This document shows, piece after piece, positions 41,358 to 55,440 of a stretch of DNA of 64,000 nucleotides. The stretch spans positions 28,078,969 through 28,142,968 of the forward strand of contig CM055102.1 in the NCBI GenBank assembly GCA_029204225.1. Reading direction: 5' to 3'. Numbering within the stretch: position 1 is the first letter of the stretch; each line of letters opens with the position of its first letter. The notes under the pieces were generated by a model. It was given only the letters and a program-made list of their open reading frames with translations, was not told the origin of the DNA and searched no databases. The position numbers were made by a program, and so were the translations under genes. Source of the DNA: Diphasiastrum complanatum. Lineage: Eukaryota; Streptophyta; Lycopodiopsida; Lycopodiales; Lycopodiaceae.

Positions 41358-44300
41358 GCACCTTCCCTCCAGCGATGGCCTGATCACCAGCAATGGTGGC
41401 CTGCTCTCCTGCGATGGTGGCCTGACCTGTCCATCCCCGAGCATGGGAGCATCCCGGGACCCCTTCCACACCACCTGCAGTTTGGAGTATGGAACTGCAA
41501 TGGCATACACTCATCGTCCATGGTTGGAGACCTTACCGACTTTATCACAGATAGAGATATACTTTCTTTACGGAGACACACGAGCCCAAAGCGGGGACTA
41601 CCCACATTTGCAAGCTACAGATGGGATTCAGTTTATAGGAGAAAAAGACTCGATCAGCGAGTGGCAGAGGTTCGGGTGGGGTCGCATGTCTTTATCGAGA
41701 GTCATTACAGCCAGATATAGCGTTTATCCGACATGATGTACAGGCACAGTACATATGGGTTCATATCCTGGACGAGCTATCGGTTTGGATAGAGATCGCT
41801 TCATTGCCGCTTGTTACTTCCCTCCAGAGTCTTCCTCCTTTGCAGACGGATCTGGCTCTCCTTATGCTGATCTCTCAACAGACATTGTCAGATTTACAAA
41901 TCGGGGTTATGTCCTTCTCACTGGCGACTTTAATGCCAAGACTGCTACCAGACAGGTGGATTTCCATGACACTGCAGATATATTACGTACGCGAGCTATT
42001 GATTGTGAGGACATTGGTATCACCAAGGCCTCAGAGGACAGGATGGGCCCTATCACGAGCTATGGTGAGTACCTTTTACAGATGGGCGAAGCCCACGAGT
42101 TGGCCATTTACAATGGCTTAGCTTGTTGGCCACACTCTAGTAGAGTCACCTGCCACCCACACAGTGGAGGACATAGAGTTGTCGACTATCTCATGGGGTC
42201 ACCAACTTTTATCCCACTCATGTCTGATTTCCACATTCTTTCCACTACCCTCTCCGATCACTCCTTCCTATCTTTCAGCATGGGCTCCATCCCGATTTCC
42301 CATCCACCCACTATCCCACCCATTTCTCGCACACCCAAGTACACTTTTGATCGTCCCTACATCAAGACATACCAGGAAGCCGTCAACTCGTTTCTTTGTC
42401 ATTTTCCACACCACACACCACTGGAAACACAAGCTATCTTCCTTACCACTTCACTCCACATTGCTGCATCATTTTCCTTTCCCTCTAAACCACATTGACG
42501 TCCACACACTTCATCTCACCCTATCCGACCTCCCTGGTTTGACGCCGAGTGTCATTTCCTTCATCTCCAAGTCACCCAAGCTAGACTTCATAACACACAT
42601 CTTCTCCCTGCAGCTCGTCGATCTTTCCATCACACCCTCCGCCGGAAGAAACGAGTGTATGAAACCCAAAAAGGGAAAAGCTTATTCGATTCCCTTTGCA
42701 GTTCCTCCACTGGTGCCTTCTAGAGGGAATTCATTCCCCGTACCCCACCTCCTCCCTCACTGACCTTATACCTGGACTACATACGCCACTACCTTATACA
42801 GTGTACCCACAGACACACCCGTCTCCATTTCTCCCCGGTCGACTCCTTTCACTTTCTTCACCTCGGACATGGTCCTGACGGCCATTAAGAAAGAGACTGA
42901 AAACCCGTCACACCCGTGATATTGATGACCTCGAATCGAACTTTTAATCCATGCTGCAGACACACTATCACCTACCCTAGCCACTTTGCTCAATCGAGCA
43001 GTTGTCTCCGGCTTCCCTTCCTCCTGGTGCATTATCCGTCCCATTCACAAAACTGGTGACCCCATGCACCCTGGTAACTACCGCACCATTATGGTTGGGC
43101 ATATCATTGCTAAGTTATACGGCACCATCCTCCAGTTAGCAGTCAGTTCTGAGGCAGAGTCTAGGAGATTACATGCATTGGACCAAGCGGGTTTCAGGGC
43201 ACACTACTCCACTACAGATCATATCTTCACCCTTCGAGCCATTATTGAGGAGGCCAGACAAAGGAAAGGGCGGGTCTACTGTTGTTTTGTTGACTTCAGG
43301 AAAGCCTTTGACTCTATTCCACGATCCCTTCTCATCCAGCAGCTTCGTGACCTTGGTTTTTCTACCGACACGATCTTGACAGTGATGGCACTATATGAGA
43401 GAGTCCTTGGTTGTTTTCGGAATGACATCGGCATCTCAAATCATATCTGGAGCACTATTGGCGTTAAACAGGGTTGTTCTCTATCTCCAACCCTGTTTGG
43501 GCTATATATCGACGAGCTTGAGAGAGTCATTGAGGGATGTGGTGGCACAGGTTGCAGACTTGGGAGTATCTTGATTGCTATACTCTTATATGCAGATGAC
43601 ATGGTTCTCTTATCTTCTACCAGAGAGGGACTACAGCGGCAACTCAACAGTCTTCATGCCTTCTGCAGTAGATGGGGATTGGGGGTTAGCATATTGAAAA
43701 CCAAAGTTATGGTTTTCAACACATCGAGACCTTTTATGCAGCACCAGGAACACATCTTCGATAGGCAGCCCTTGGAGGTTGTATCTTCATATCTTATCTT
43801 GGTGTACTTTCTACAGGCCCTATCTTTGGCATGCGACAGCAGCTTCCGCAAGACTTGGGAAGGGCCACGCCTCCCTTGTCCAGTTAGAGCGTTTTCGTTT
43901 CAGACGGTTTATTCGGGATGCCCCGAGTAAATGTCAGCTCTTTGATACTCTCGTCACCCCCACAACCCTATATGCAGCAGAGGTATGGTGTATGGGTCTT
44001 ACATCATCTGATTGGGCCAGTATTCCACAACTGAAGGTTCTCATGCTATCTCGGATGCTACAGCTAAGCCGTCCGTCCCACACCAGATTATACTGACACA
44101 GTTCGCGGTTCCACCCATACAGCTATCCGCCATCTTCCAGATTATCCTATATATCCAGCGTATCATGATGCTACCCACAGATGAGCAGAGATACATACAG
44201 GCGGCGCTTGCTTCATCACGACACCTTTATGACCAGGGGTATCGACTATCATGGTTTTCTCAGGCCTCCCAGCTATTGGACACACTTGGCATATCTATCA

Positions 44301-45271
44301 CAGACCTTCCATCGGGGCACCCATGAGTACATCAGATGCTTTCTTTATAGAGCATATCTGAGACAGACATGGCAGGGACAGCTCGGGGTCAAACCCGATT
44401 ATTACATGACACACTTTCTGGATCTAGACATAGTGAGACTTCCAGTTTTGCCACACTATCTCACCTCAGGAATATCCCATGGGCTTCGGTTTCTATTGGG
44501 CCAGTTTCGAGTATCTTCACATCAGTTGGCTATTGAGACAGGACGCTTCCAGGGCACCCCGCGAGAGGAGCAAATTTGCCAGTTGTGCTCAGTAGCTATG
44601 GTCGAGTCAAAGGAGCATTTCCTATTCACATGTCCAGTTTACTATGAGATCAGAGGGCAATACCATTGCCTTTTTCGTCAGACACCAGTCACACTGCGAT
44701 CCCTTATCTCATACGAGGACCCCATTTGTGTGGCACTTATGCTACGTGAGATGTCCCTCCTGCGACAAGACCTATGTCAAACAGCTAAGCATACTTACCC
44801 AGACACACAATCCCAGATCACATCCTTCTTCTCACGAAGAAGATCGCATTTTGATGCAGACATGACTGACAACGATTGCGACGACAATCCCAGACCTAAG
44901 ACGCAGAAACGACGCACCACCCAACCTCAAGTGACCATGAGTTACACGTCCCACCAAACCTCCTATACAGAGACACACTACGTATGCTCATGCTCATAGA
45001 CGACGCCAACATGCTCCAGTGCTTACTAATGTTGCAGCTCGCATTACATCCTTCTACAGTATCAGCACACACCTGACATCTTGACATGGATACATATGGT
45101 TTTCATGCACACGCCTTTTCATTTATGTATTTATCTTAGTTTGTACCAGATGTTTTCTTTATTACAGCTTTGGAGACGCTTTAGACGCTCTCATGGTTAC
45201 CACACACTTGACATGTACTTCTTTTGTCTTATATGCCTTTTGGCATGGAAAAGACATTAATAAAGCTTTCC

Positions 45272-45342
<71 letters not shown>

Positions 45343-48300
45343 GAGAGTCCCCCTCCTTTGTCTCGTGCACCCAAATACATTTTTGAGAACTCACTCGCAC
45401 CTACCTATCAACATTCGCGCTGCTCCACATTTTCCCACATCATAGCTCGCTTGAAGCGCAAGCTTCCTTCCTTACCACAACACTCCATACGGCTGCCACT
45501 GCTTCCTTCCCTTATAAACCCCATCATAACAAACAAAAACAAATCACCAAGCCTAGATGGTGCGCCCACCTGGGTATGACGATGAGCGTCGTTTTCACCA
45601 TCACCTTGTCACACATGCTCGCATACACACACCTCATCTCTTGCAATCCACACATCGTCTCTTTACCCACTTACTCCGTCGTAAGAAACGGGCATATGAT
45701 AGTTTGGAAGAGCGCCGACTTATTGGTCTTCTCTATAGTTCTTCCACAGGCACATTCTGGCATGAGTTCATTCCACGTACTCCACCTCCGCTCCTTGATG
45801 ATTTGCATATTTGGACTGATTATGCCACTGCCTTATATACCTTTGATACTGACACACCTAATTCCATCTCCCCTAGACCTTCTGAGTTTACCTTCTTCAC
45901 TACTGATATGGTCAAAATGCCATCAAGAAACTAAACACCAGTAAAGCCAGGGATATTGATGACCTTGAATTTGAGCTTTTAATCCATGCTATTGATCTAC
46001 TATTGAGCAGATCAAGAGCACTATTGGGGTGAAGCAAGGATGTTCCCTCTCTCCTACGTAAGTCTATTCGAGATGCCACGAGTAAGTGTCGGCTTTTTAA
46101 CACCATTGTTTCTCCTACGGCCCTATATGCATCAGCTATATGGTGCACTGGTCTTACTTCATCTGACTGGGCCAGTATCTTGCGATTACAGATCGTTATG
46201 CTTTCACGCATGATTCGGGCTAAGCCTTCAATTCCACACCAGATCATCCTTGCTGAGTTTGCGGTCCCGCCTATGTACCTTGATGCCCTACTCCAGGTCA
46301 TCACATATATACAGCGCGTCAGTGTGTTCTAGTCTTCTGAGCAAAGATATACTCAGGCTGCTCTCATTTCATCTCAGGGTCTTCACAATCAAGGCTACCA
46401 TTTGGCTTGGTTCTCTCAGGCCTCCAGACTTTTCTGGTTACCCATGACTACATCTGACGATTCATCTATAGAGCTTACCTTGATCGAGACTAGCATGGTC
46501 AGTTGAGTGTCAAACCCGACTTTTATCGGCTTCATTTTTTGGAGACTAATGTATCAGGGTCCCCACTTCTACCACACTACCTATGCTCTAGGTTATCACA
46601 TGGTCTCAGATTCATATTCGATCAACTTCGTGTCTCTTCACACCAGCTTGAGATTGAGATTGGTCGGTTTCAAGGTACCCCACGAGAGGATCAGATCTGC
46701 CAGCTATGTTCCCTTGGTGCGTGGTGGAGACTGAGGAGCAGTTTATCTTCATTTGCCCAGCTTATTATGAGATTCGCGGGAGATACTATTGCTTGTTCAG
46801 AGATGAACGACTTACTTTGCGCTCACTTGTTACTTATGAGGATCCACATTGTGTTGCACTTATGATTCGAGAGATGCTTCTATTACACGAGATCTCCAGC
46901 CTCTACGTCAGACTACTCCAGACACAGCTTCAGATTACCTCCTTTTTCTCTAGATGACGCTCACGACCAGTCCCAGACTTAGATGACGATGCCGATGATG
47001 AGGACACGACCTCCCACAGAGATCAGAGGCAGTGCCCCTCCCAGCATTACCCTGCAGCCAAACCTATTCGTCCTACCACGAGGAGACGTCCTTCCTACGT
47101 TTGACGACAGCAGCAGATCTCAGTTTCACTCACCACTACAGCTTGTATTATTTCTTTCTTCAGTAGTAGCAGCAATATCATCATCACCTCCAGGACATGA
47201 TCTGCGGCTTGCTCCCATTATACATCGCTATTTCTTGCTTTATACCTTTTTCGTTTAATTAACACTGGTAATTGTATTTAGATCTATTTTATATGCTTTT
47301 CCTTCTCAGAGACGTTTTTCATACGCTCCCATGTGGTCCACATACTTGATATGTACTTATTTGTCTTATATGCCTTTTGGCATGGAAAAGACGTTAATAA
47401 AGCTTTCTTTCTTTCATCTCCAAGTCACCCAAGCTAGATTGCATGACACACATCTTCTCCATGCAGCTCGTCGATCTTTCCATCTTGTCCTCCGTTGGAA
47501 GAAACGTGTGTATGAAACTCAAAAAGGGAAAAGCTTAGTCGATTTCCTTTGCAGTTCCTCCACCGGTGCCTTCTGGAAGGAATTCATTCCCTGTGCCCCT
47601 CCTCTTCCCCGCAAAACCTTCATACCTGGACCACATACGCCACTACCTTATATACTGTTCCCACAAACGCACCCATCTCCATTTCTCCTACTTTCACTTT
47701 CTTTACCTCGGACATGGTCCTGACAACAATCAAGAGAATGAAAACCCGTCGCACCCGTGATATTGATGACCTCGAATCCGAACTACTAATCCATGCTGCA
47801 GACACATTATCACCTACCCTAGCCACTTTGCTCAATCAAGCAGTTGTCTCCGGTTTCCCTTCCTCCTGGTGTACCAACATTATCCATCCCATTCATAAAA
47901 CTGGTGACCCCATGACTCCTGGTAATTATCGCACCATTATGATTGGACATATCATTGCTAAGTTATACAGCACCATCCTCCAGTCAGCAGTCAGCTCTGA
48001 GGCATAGTCTAGGAGATTACATGCATTGGGCCAGGCGGGTTTCAGGGCACACTACTCCACCACAGATCATATTTTCACCCTTCGGGCCATTATTGAGGAG
48101 GCTAGACATGGGAAAGAGCGGGTCTACTGTTGTTTTGTTGACTTCAGGAAGCCTTCGACTCTGTTCCACGTTCCCTTCTAATCCAGCGGCTACGTGACCT
48201 TGGTTTTTCTACTGACATGATCTTGGCAGTGATGGCACTATATGAGAGTCCTTGGCTGTTTTCGAAGTGACACTGGCATTTCAGATCATATCTGGAGCAC

Positions 48301-50084
48301 TATTGGCGTGAAACGGGGTTGTTCTTTATCTCCAACCTTGTTTGGGCTATATATTGACGAGCTTGAGAGAGTCATTGAGAGCTGTGGTGGCACAGGTTGC
48401 AGGCTTGGGAGTATCTTGATTGCTATACTTAATAGGAGATGACATGGTTCTCTTATCTCCTACCAGGGAGGGTTTACAGCGACAGCTAGACAGCCTCCAT
48501 GCCTTCTGCAGTAGATGGGGATTGGGTGGTCATATATTGAAAACCAAAGTTATGGTTTTCAACACATCGAGAGCTTTTATGCAGCGCCAGGAACTCATCT
48601 TTGATGGACAGCCCCTGGAGACTTACCTTGGTGTGCTTTTTACAGACCCTATTTTTTGGCACGCGACCAACAGCTTCCGCCAAACTTGGGAAGGGTCACG
48701 CCTCCCTTGTCCAAATAGAGCATTTCTATTTCAGACGATTTATTCGGGATGTCCCTAGTAAATTTCATCTTTTTTATACATTCGTTACCCCCACAGCCCT
48801 ATATGCAGCCGAGATATGGTGTACGGGTCTTACATCATCTGATTGGGCCAGTATTTCACGACTGCAGATTCTCATGCTATCTCGGATGATACAGGCTAAG
48901 CCGTATGTTCCACATCAGATTATCCTGATAGAGTTTGCGGTTCCACCCATACAGCTAGCCGCCATCTTCCAGCCTATCCTATATATACAACGTATCATGA
49001 TGTTACCCACAGATGAGCACAGATATATACAAATGGCACTTACCTCTTCACGACACCTTTATGACCAACGACACCGACTATCATGGTTTTCTCAGGCCTC
49101 CCAGCTACTGGATACACTTGGCATCTCCATCACAGACCTTCCATCGGGCACCCATGAGTATATTAGACGCTTTCTCTATAGAGCATATCTGAGCCGGACA
49201 TGGCAAGGACAGCTCGGGGTCAAACCTGACTACTACAGGACACACTTTTTGGAGCTAGACAAATTGAGATTTCCAGTTTTACCACACTATCTTACCTCAG
49301 GACTATCTCACGGGCTTCGGTTTCTACTAGGCCAGTTCCGAGTTTCTTCACACCAGTTGGCGATTGAGACTGGACGCTTTCAGGGTACCCCACAAGAGGA
49401 GCGGCTTTGCCAGTTGTGTTCATTATCCATGGTCGAGTCCAAGGAGCATTTCCTATTCATATGTCCAGTTTACTATGAGATCAGAGGGAGATATCACTGT
49501 CTTTTTCGTCCGTCACCAGTTACACTGCGGTCCCTTACCTCATACGAGGACCCCCGATGTGTGGCACTTATGATATGAAAGATGTCCCTACTGCGACAGG
49601 ACCTATGTCAGAAAGCTCAGCGCATTCTCAGATTACATCATTCTTCTCTCGAAGAAGATCACGTTCTGATGCAGACATGACTGACAGCGATTGCGACGAC
49701 ATCCCAAGACCTAGGATGCAGAGACGACGCACCACCCAGCCTCAGGCGATCATGCAAGTCACACGTCACACCAGATCTCCTACACAGAGATGCACTATAC
49801 ATGCTCATGCTCACAGACGACGACAGCGGGCTCCAGTGATTCCTCATGTTGCAGCTCGCATTACATCCTTCTACAGCGTCAGCACAGACTTGACACCTTG
49901 ACATGGATACATATGACTATTCTGCACAAGAGACATTCGCATTCATGTATTTATCTTAGTTTGTACTAGATGCTTTTCTTTATTACAGCTTTGGAGACAT
50001 TTTAGACGCTCTCATGGCTACCACATACTTGACATTTACTTCTTGTCTTATATGCCTTTTGGCATGGAAAAGACATTGATAAAG

Positions 50085-50159
<75 letters not shown>

Positions 50160-53100
50160 GATGGTGAACCTGCTCTCGATGGTGCTCAGCGATGGTGCTC
50201 CTAGTGCTACCCTGACTGCCCTGTCCCTGCTGTCCACCGCCCCAGGTCCGCCCTACCCTGTCCGCTCTACCCTGTCCGCCCAGGTCCGCCCTACCCAGGT
50301 CCGCCTGTTGACTGCCATTTGTCCACCACCTGACCCCGGCTTCGCTTCATGGCTCCTCGCAGATCCTCCCGCTCCCCTACCCTCGCTGCCAATGCCACAC
50401 CAAACCCCCCCCTCACTGCTTCTTCTCCAGCCCTGCTCGCTACAGTCCCCCTCGCTTCCCTTGCTCTACCCCTCGCTGGCTGCCCCCCCCCCCTCACTGA
50501 TGGATGCTCACCCTCGCTAGCTACCTCGCTGACCTCCCCACCCCTATTCTCCCTCGCTGATGGCTCACCACTCACCGTTGCTGAAGGCTCACGCACCCTC
50601 GCTAACTGCCCATTCCCCACGCTCGCTGATGGCTCGCTGTCTACTGATGCTAGTGTACCCCCTGTCACGCAAGCAAAATGCCCGCCGATTCCACCATTTT
50701 CTGTCCATTCTGCTCCTCCTTTGTCTTCTGACCCCATTCTTCCCACACCGACCATTGCTCACTCCTCTTCCTTCCCAGCACCACAACCTACAACAAATAT
50801 CCCGTATACACCTTCCAAATCAACCGAGCTTTTTTCCTCGTGGCAAATTGATCAAATCAAGGCAGAATTCCAAACTTTGCGGCATGAAATCTCACAGCTG
50901 AAAGGAACGGTTACCTCTTTGATCAATGAGAAGAACATATTGCAGTCCAAGGTTGCATCACTCGAACAATCCATCAGGATCAAGCAGGCCACAGCTTCGG
51001 AATCCACCACCAATATGATACGGGAACGTTGTTTCTGGTTTCCCTTCATCCTGGTGCACCAACATCATCCATCCTATTCATAAAAATGGTGATCCCATGA
51101 TTCCTGGTAATTATCGCACTATCATGATTGGTTCTCACGAAGCCCTATGGCACCATACTTCAGTCTGCAGTGAGTTCAGAGGCGGAAAACCGGAGATTAC
51201 ATGCATTGGGGCAGGCAGGTTTTAGATCTCATTATTCTACCACTGACCATATCTTCACACTCCGAGCTTTGATTGAGGAAGCTAAGTACAGGAAAGAGAG
51301 GGTTTACTGTTGTTTTGTGGACTTCAGGAAAGCCTTTGATTTTGTACCACGCTCCCTACTCATTCAGAGACTTCGTGACCTTGGTTTCTCCACAGATATT
51401 GTTCTAGCAGTGATGGCTCTTTATGAGAAGGTCTTGGGATGTTTCCGACATGACAGTGGCCCATCTGATCACATTTGGAGCACCATTGGGGTGAAACAGG
51501 GATGTTCCCTTTCACCGGTTCTCTTTGGATTATACATTGATGAGTTAGAGCGAGTCATCTCACAGTGTGGCGGGGTTGGATGTAGACTTGGCACCATTCT
51601 GATTGCTATTCTCCTCTATGCGGATGATGTGGTACTTGTGTCCCCGACCAGAGAGGGATTACGGAGGCAGTTGGATTGTTTACAGGGATTTTGTACCAGA
51701 TGGGGATTGGGGGTGAACACTAGGAAGACCAAAGTTATGGTCTTCAACACTTCTCGAGCTTTCATGCAGCGCCAGGAGTTCACCCTAGATGGGCAGGCCT
51801 TAGAGGTAGTTTCCTCTTATACTTATTTGGGAATACTCTTTTCTGGTCCTACCTTTAGCATGCGACAGGCGGCCACCACCCGACTTGGGAAGGGGCACTC
51901 CTCTCTTGTTCAGCTTGAGCGGTTCTGCTTCAAGAAGCTCATCAGAGATGCTCCTAGTAAGTGTAGACTTTTTGATACTATTGTCACCCCCACTGCCATG
52001 TATGCAATAGAGACATGGTGTACTGGTCTCTCGTCATCACGCTGGGCTAGCGTTTCACAATTACAAACCACTATGTTAGCTCATATGATTCGGGCGAAGC
52101 CCTCGGTTCCGCACGAGATCCTTCTTGCAAGGTTTGTCGTTCCACCCATTCAGATAGATGCCGCTTTACATCTTATCACATATATTCAGAGAGTCCAGGC
52201 TCTACCCGATGCAGATATGAGATATACACAGATAGCACTTGTTTCCTCACACTCACTTCATGACCAGGGCTATCGACGGTCGTGGTTCTCCCAGGCATCC
52301 CACTTCTTCCTTGAGTCATTTGGTATCCATATACAGAGCTCCCCTCAGGTACTCATCAGTATATCAGGCGCGTCTTATATCGGGCATACCTCGATCATAC
52401 TTGGAGGCGACAGCGTGGGGTTAAACCCGACTATTACTGGACTCACTTTATTGAGCTTGACATAGCAGGGTTCCCGGTTTTGCCACACTATTTGGACTCA
52501 GGGTTATCACACTGCTTCAGATTTACATTGGGCCAGCTTCACGTATCATCACATCAGTTGGCTATTGAGACTGGGAGATTCCATGTATCCCTAGTGCGGA
52601 GTGGATTTGTCAGTTATGCTCCTTGGATGAGGTGGAGTCAAAGGAGCACTTTATCTTTAGGTGCCCAGTATATTACGAGATCAGAGGGAGATACCATTGT
52701 TTGTTCCGTGACACACCCGTCACCCTACGATCCCTCCTAGCCTATGAGGACTCCAGATGCGCTGCACTCATGATACGGGAGATGTTTATACTACGACAAT
52801 GGCTGTGTCAGACAGCCCAACAGAGTCATGTTTCTCAGCCTCAGATCACTTCTTTCTTCTCCAGGAGGAGAGGACGAGACCTAGTATTTGATGATGATGA
52901 TGATGGTGATGATGACTTACCTGCCCATAGAGATCGGAGACAGTGCCCCACACATACCCATGTTGCAGCACGAGCTACTTGACTTACCACGAGGAGACCT
53001 CTTCACCCTCCTAGACGACGTCAGCGACCACCAGTGGCCCTCCATGCGGCCCGTATTACATCCTTTTACAGTATCAGCAGGACAGGATTGGATGATAGTG

Positions 53101-55259
53101 TCATACCCCACTCATGACTTTTAGCAGTATACATGCTCCCACATGTTTCATATATCATCACATCTATTTCAGTTCATAGCTTTAGATTTGTTATTTATGT
53201 TACCGTTTTGGAGACGTTTCATACGCTCCCATTGTTACCACATACTTGACATGTACATTTACTAGTCTTATATGCCTTTTGGCATGGAAAAGACATTAAT
53301 AAAGCTTTCTTTCTTTCTTTCTTTCTTTCTCTCTCAGCAACCGTATTTTATTGTCAACAAAGTTGTAGCCAAAGTTAGAACAAAATTCTTGGTGAAGCGT
53401 AGATATGGTTGTGCCAATAAGATTAACACATGGCTGTGAAAGTAGGGCTAGTTTCTGCTGTCCTGTTGTGATACCTCTCCACTCCCAGGTAGCCAACAAC
53501 ATGGAAAAATCTATAGGCCTACATTCCACACAAACTAGCTTGACTGTTGCATCCAATATAGGAATTAAGACTCAGGAAACCAATAAATCTGCTCCTTCTG
53601 TAACTAGTCATTTAGTTCAACCAATAGATGATATTCTCATCTATAGTAAAATAGTTCTTCTCCTCATTTCCTTTTTTTATGTAAGTACAAATTTCTTATG
53701 TTAGTAAGAGACATTTTGCTCCCAAAATGGAAACTTATGTATCCATTTGTTTCTCTTAAAAAATACCTACAAGGTATTGATCTTTCTACTATTGACTCTC
53801 AAAAAAAATATAAATGCAAATCCTTTATTCCAAACTTGCAACATACACAACTCAGACATACACTTCCTTGCTCAAGTGCTCCAAAGACCAATTAAAGAAT
53901 GCGTAGCCATTTACGAGACCAACTCCCAAAACAAAGCCTTTTCTATGAGGCCATACTTCAGCATAAATTGTAAGCTAGTTCCAAAGTATACAAACAAAGC
54001 ATGACAAGAAGATGCACAATTCATATACATACTGGCATGCCAATGTAGACAATTCGACTATTGAGAAGCAATGAGGGAAGATCTGGAGGTGGCTTGCGTG
54101 GTCTATGTTCGTTGTAAGAGGTGGCACGTTCAACCTAGCAAATGAAGAAAAGGTAAATCAATTACGTCGAAAAATGATCTCACAATTCACATTCTTCTTA
54201 CTAAAAAAACAAATTAAACACACCACAGGGAATATTAGTCACATTAAGAAGCATTCAAGGCTAAAAAACCCAACATATCCACCTTGAAAGGATAAATTAA
54301 AAATTTTACATCAACACGATTGGTTGAATATAGCACAAAAAGATGCTTTCTAATTGATTATAATTCAATGCTACCAAAAATGTATGTCTTGTTAGAAAAC
54401 AAGAAATAAGGACTTGAATTATAAACTTGACGTATCTGCCATAGCTTAGAAAGTTAACAACAATTGAATCTACAATTCCAAACTTGACCAATTCAAGCTA
54501 TTTTTAGCATCTACAATTCTCCATCAAGCATACAAGTATTTCAAGTTATTTCCAAAACAACCGTCCAAATTTGAGTTTCTATGGCAATTACAATCATATT
54601 AAAAAAATAACACCAAAAAAATATAAGAGCAACACGTTGTCAAACAAGACGATTATCTAGAGGGAACATCAATGTTTCTGAACCATTGAATTATGGCCTT
54701 CTCCGGACTTTATTTCTTCTTTATGTTGTTCCAATTTGCCCTCAAGAGCTTGGATCTTATCGTATGTAGCCATTTGTGAGATGATGCGAGGACGAAGCCT
54801 AATGGCTATGCAATCTCATGATCAAAAGTGAGGGAGGTTCTTAGTAAGCCCTAGAAGGTTTGCAGCAGAGAAACATGTAGTTCCAAGGTGGTTAGTTGGC
54901 TATATGGGCATTTGTTATGGACAAGTAGCTCCCTAGCCAACGATCTACCTCTTATAGCTTAAACGAGTGCAACTGGACGGTAATTAAAATAAGTATTGAT
55001 TTGTCACATAGATCCAAATGACTCATCATGTACCACCAATATTGCAATGGAGGGCAACAAAGACTTGATAGTAATCAGAAAAACTTGCATATAGCCAAAA
55101 TGATGTGTGAAGGCTGCCAAGGGCCAATGTCGAAAACTTTCACTCCTAGTTCATTAGAAGCGGAAGAATTTCTATGGTAGGTGGCTCCATGATTATGGAA
55201 AACAATGCATATGTATTCTTGGGTTGGCGGTAATCGGCCTTTCTTATCGTGCGTACGTG

Positions 55260-55328
<69 letters not shown>

Positions 55329-55364
55329 TGGAGCAACCATAAAGAGGGAGCAATGGAGGCTAAG

Positions 55365-55440
<76 letters not shown>

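Larger units (their letters stand above)
41356..45339 (+). mobile_element. LINE copy D: most complete ORF2, ORF1 deleted
   Basis: Order: 5' GCGATGG repeats (41370-41430), endonuclease, linker, RT, C-terminal region with zinc finger and basic tail, 3' UTR, hairpin (45233-45246) and (CT)n (to 45339). The ORF1 portion seen in copies C, G and the minus-strand copy is missing; 5' sequence joins directly to the endonuclease near 41440. Several frameshifts (about 41600, 42490, 42950, 43790, 44310). Confidence 0.85.
50158..53335 (+). mobile_element. LINE copy G, internally deleted, longest intact RT frame
   Basis: 5' GCGATGGTG repeats, ORF1 N-terminal part (50349-51020), then a direct jump into RT near 51030 (VSGFPSSWC equivalent), so ORF1 C-terminal part and endonuclease are missing. 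RT and post-RT are in one long frame (51128-52465). The C-terminal zinc finger (52623-52800) needs a frame change. A (GATGAT)-rich acidic stretch lies at 52888-52915. Hairpin at 53272-53285, (CTTT)n tail to 53335. Last copy of the array; the sequence beyond is not LINE. Confidence 0.85.

Noticed and set aside
50291-50755. 154-codon minus-strand Gly/Ala-rich frame
   Set aside because: Antisense shadow of the low-complexity, GC-rich ORF1 region of LINE copy G.
51128-52465. 445-codon frame as a host gene
   Set aside because: All motifs are LINE reverse transcriptase, and the copy is one member of an array with sister copies either side.
37140-53335. LINE array as one segmental tandem duplication
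   Set aside because: Copies have different 5' starts, different internal deletions, different tail types ((CT)n versus (CTTT)n) and unequal divergence. Independent insertions fit better, though local recombination cannot be excluded.
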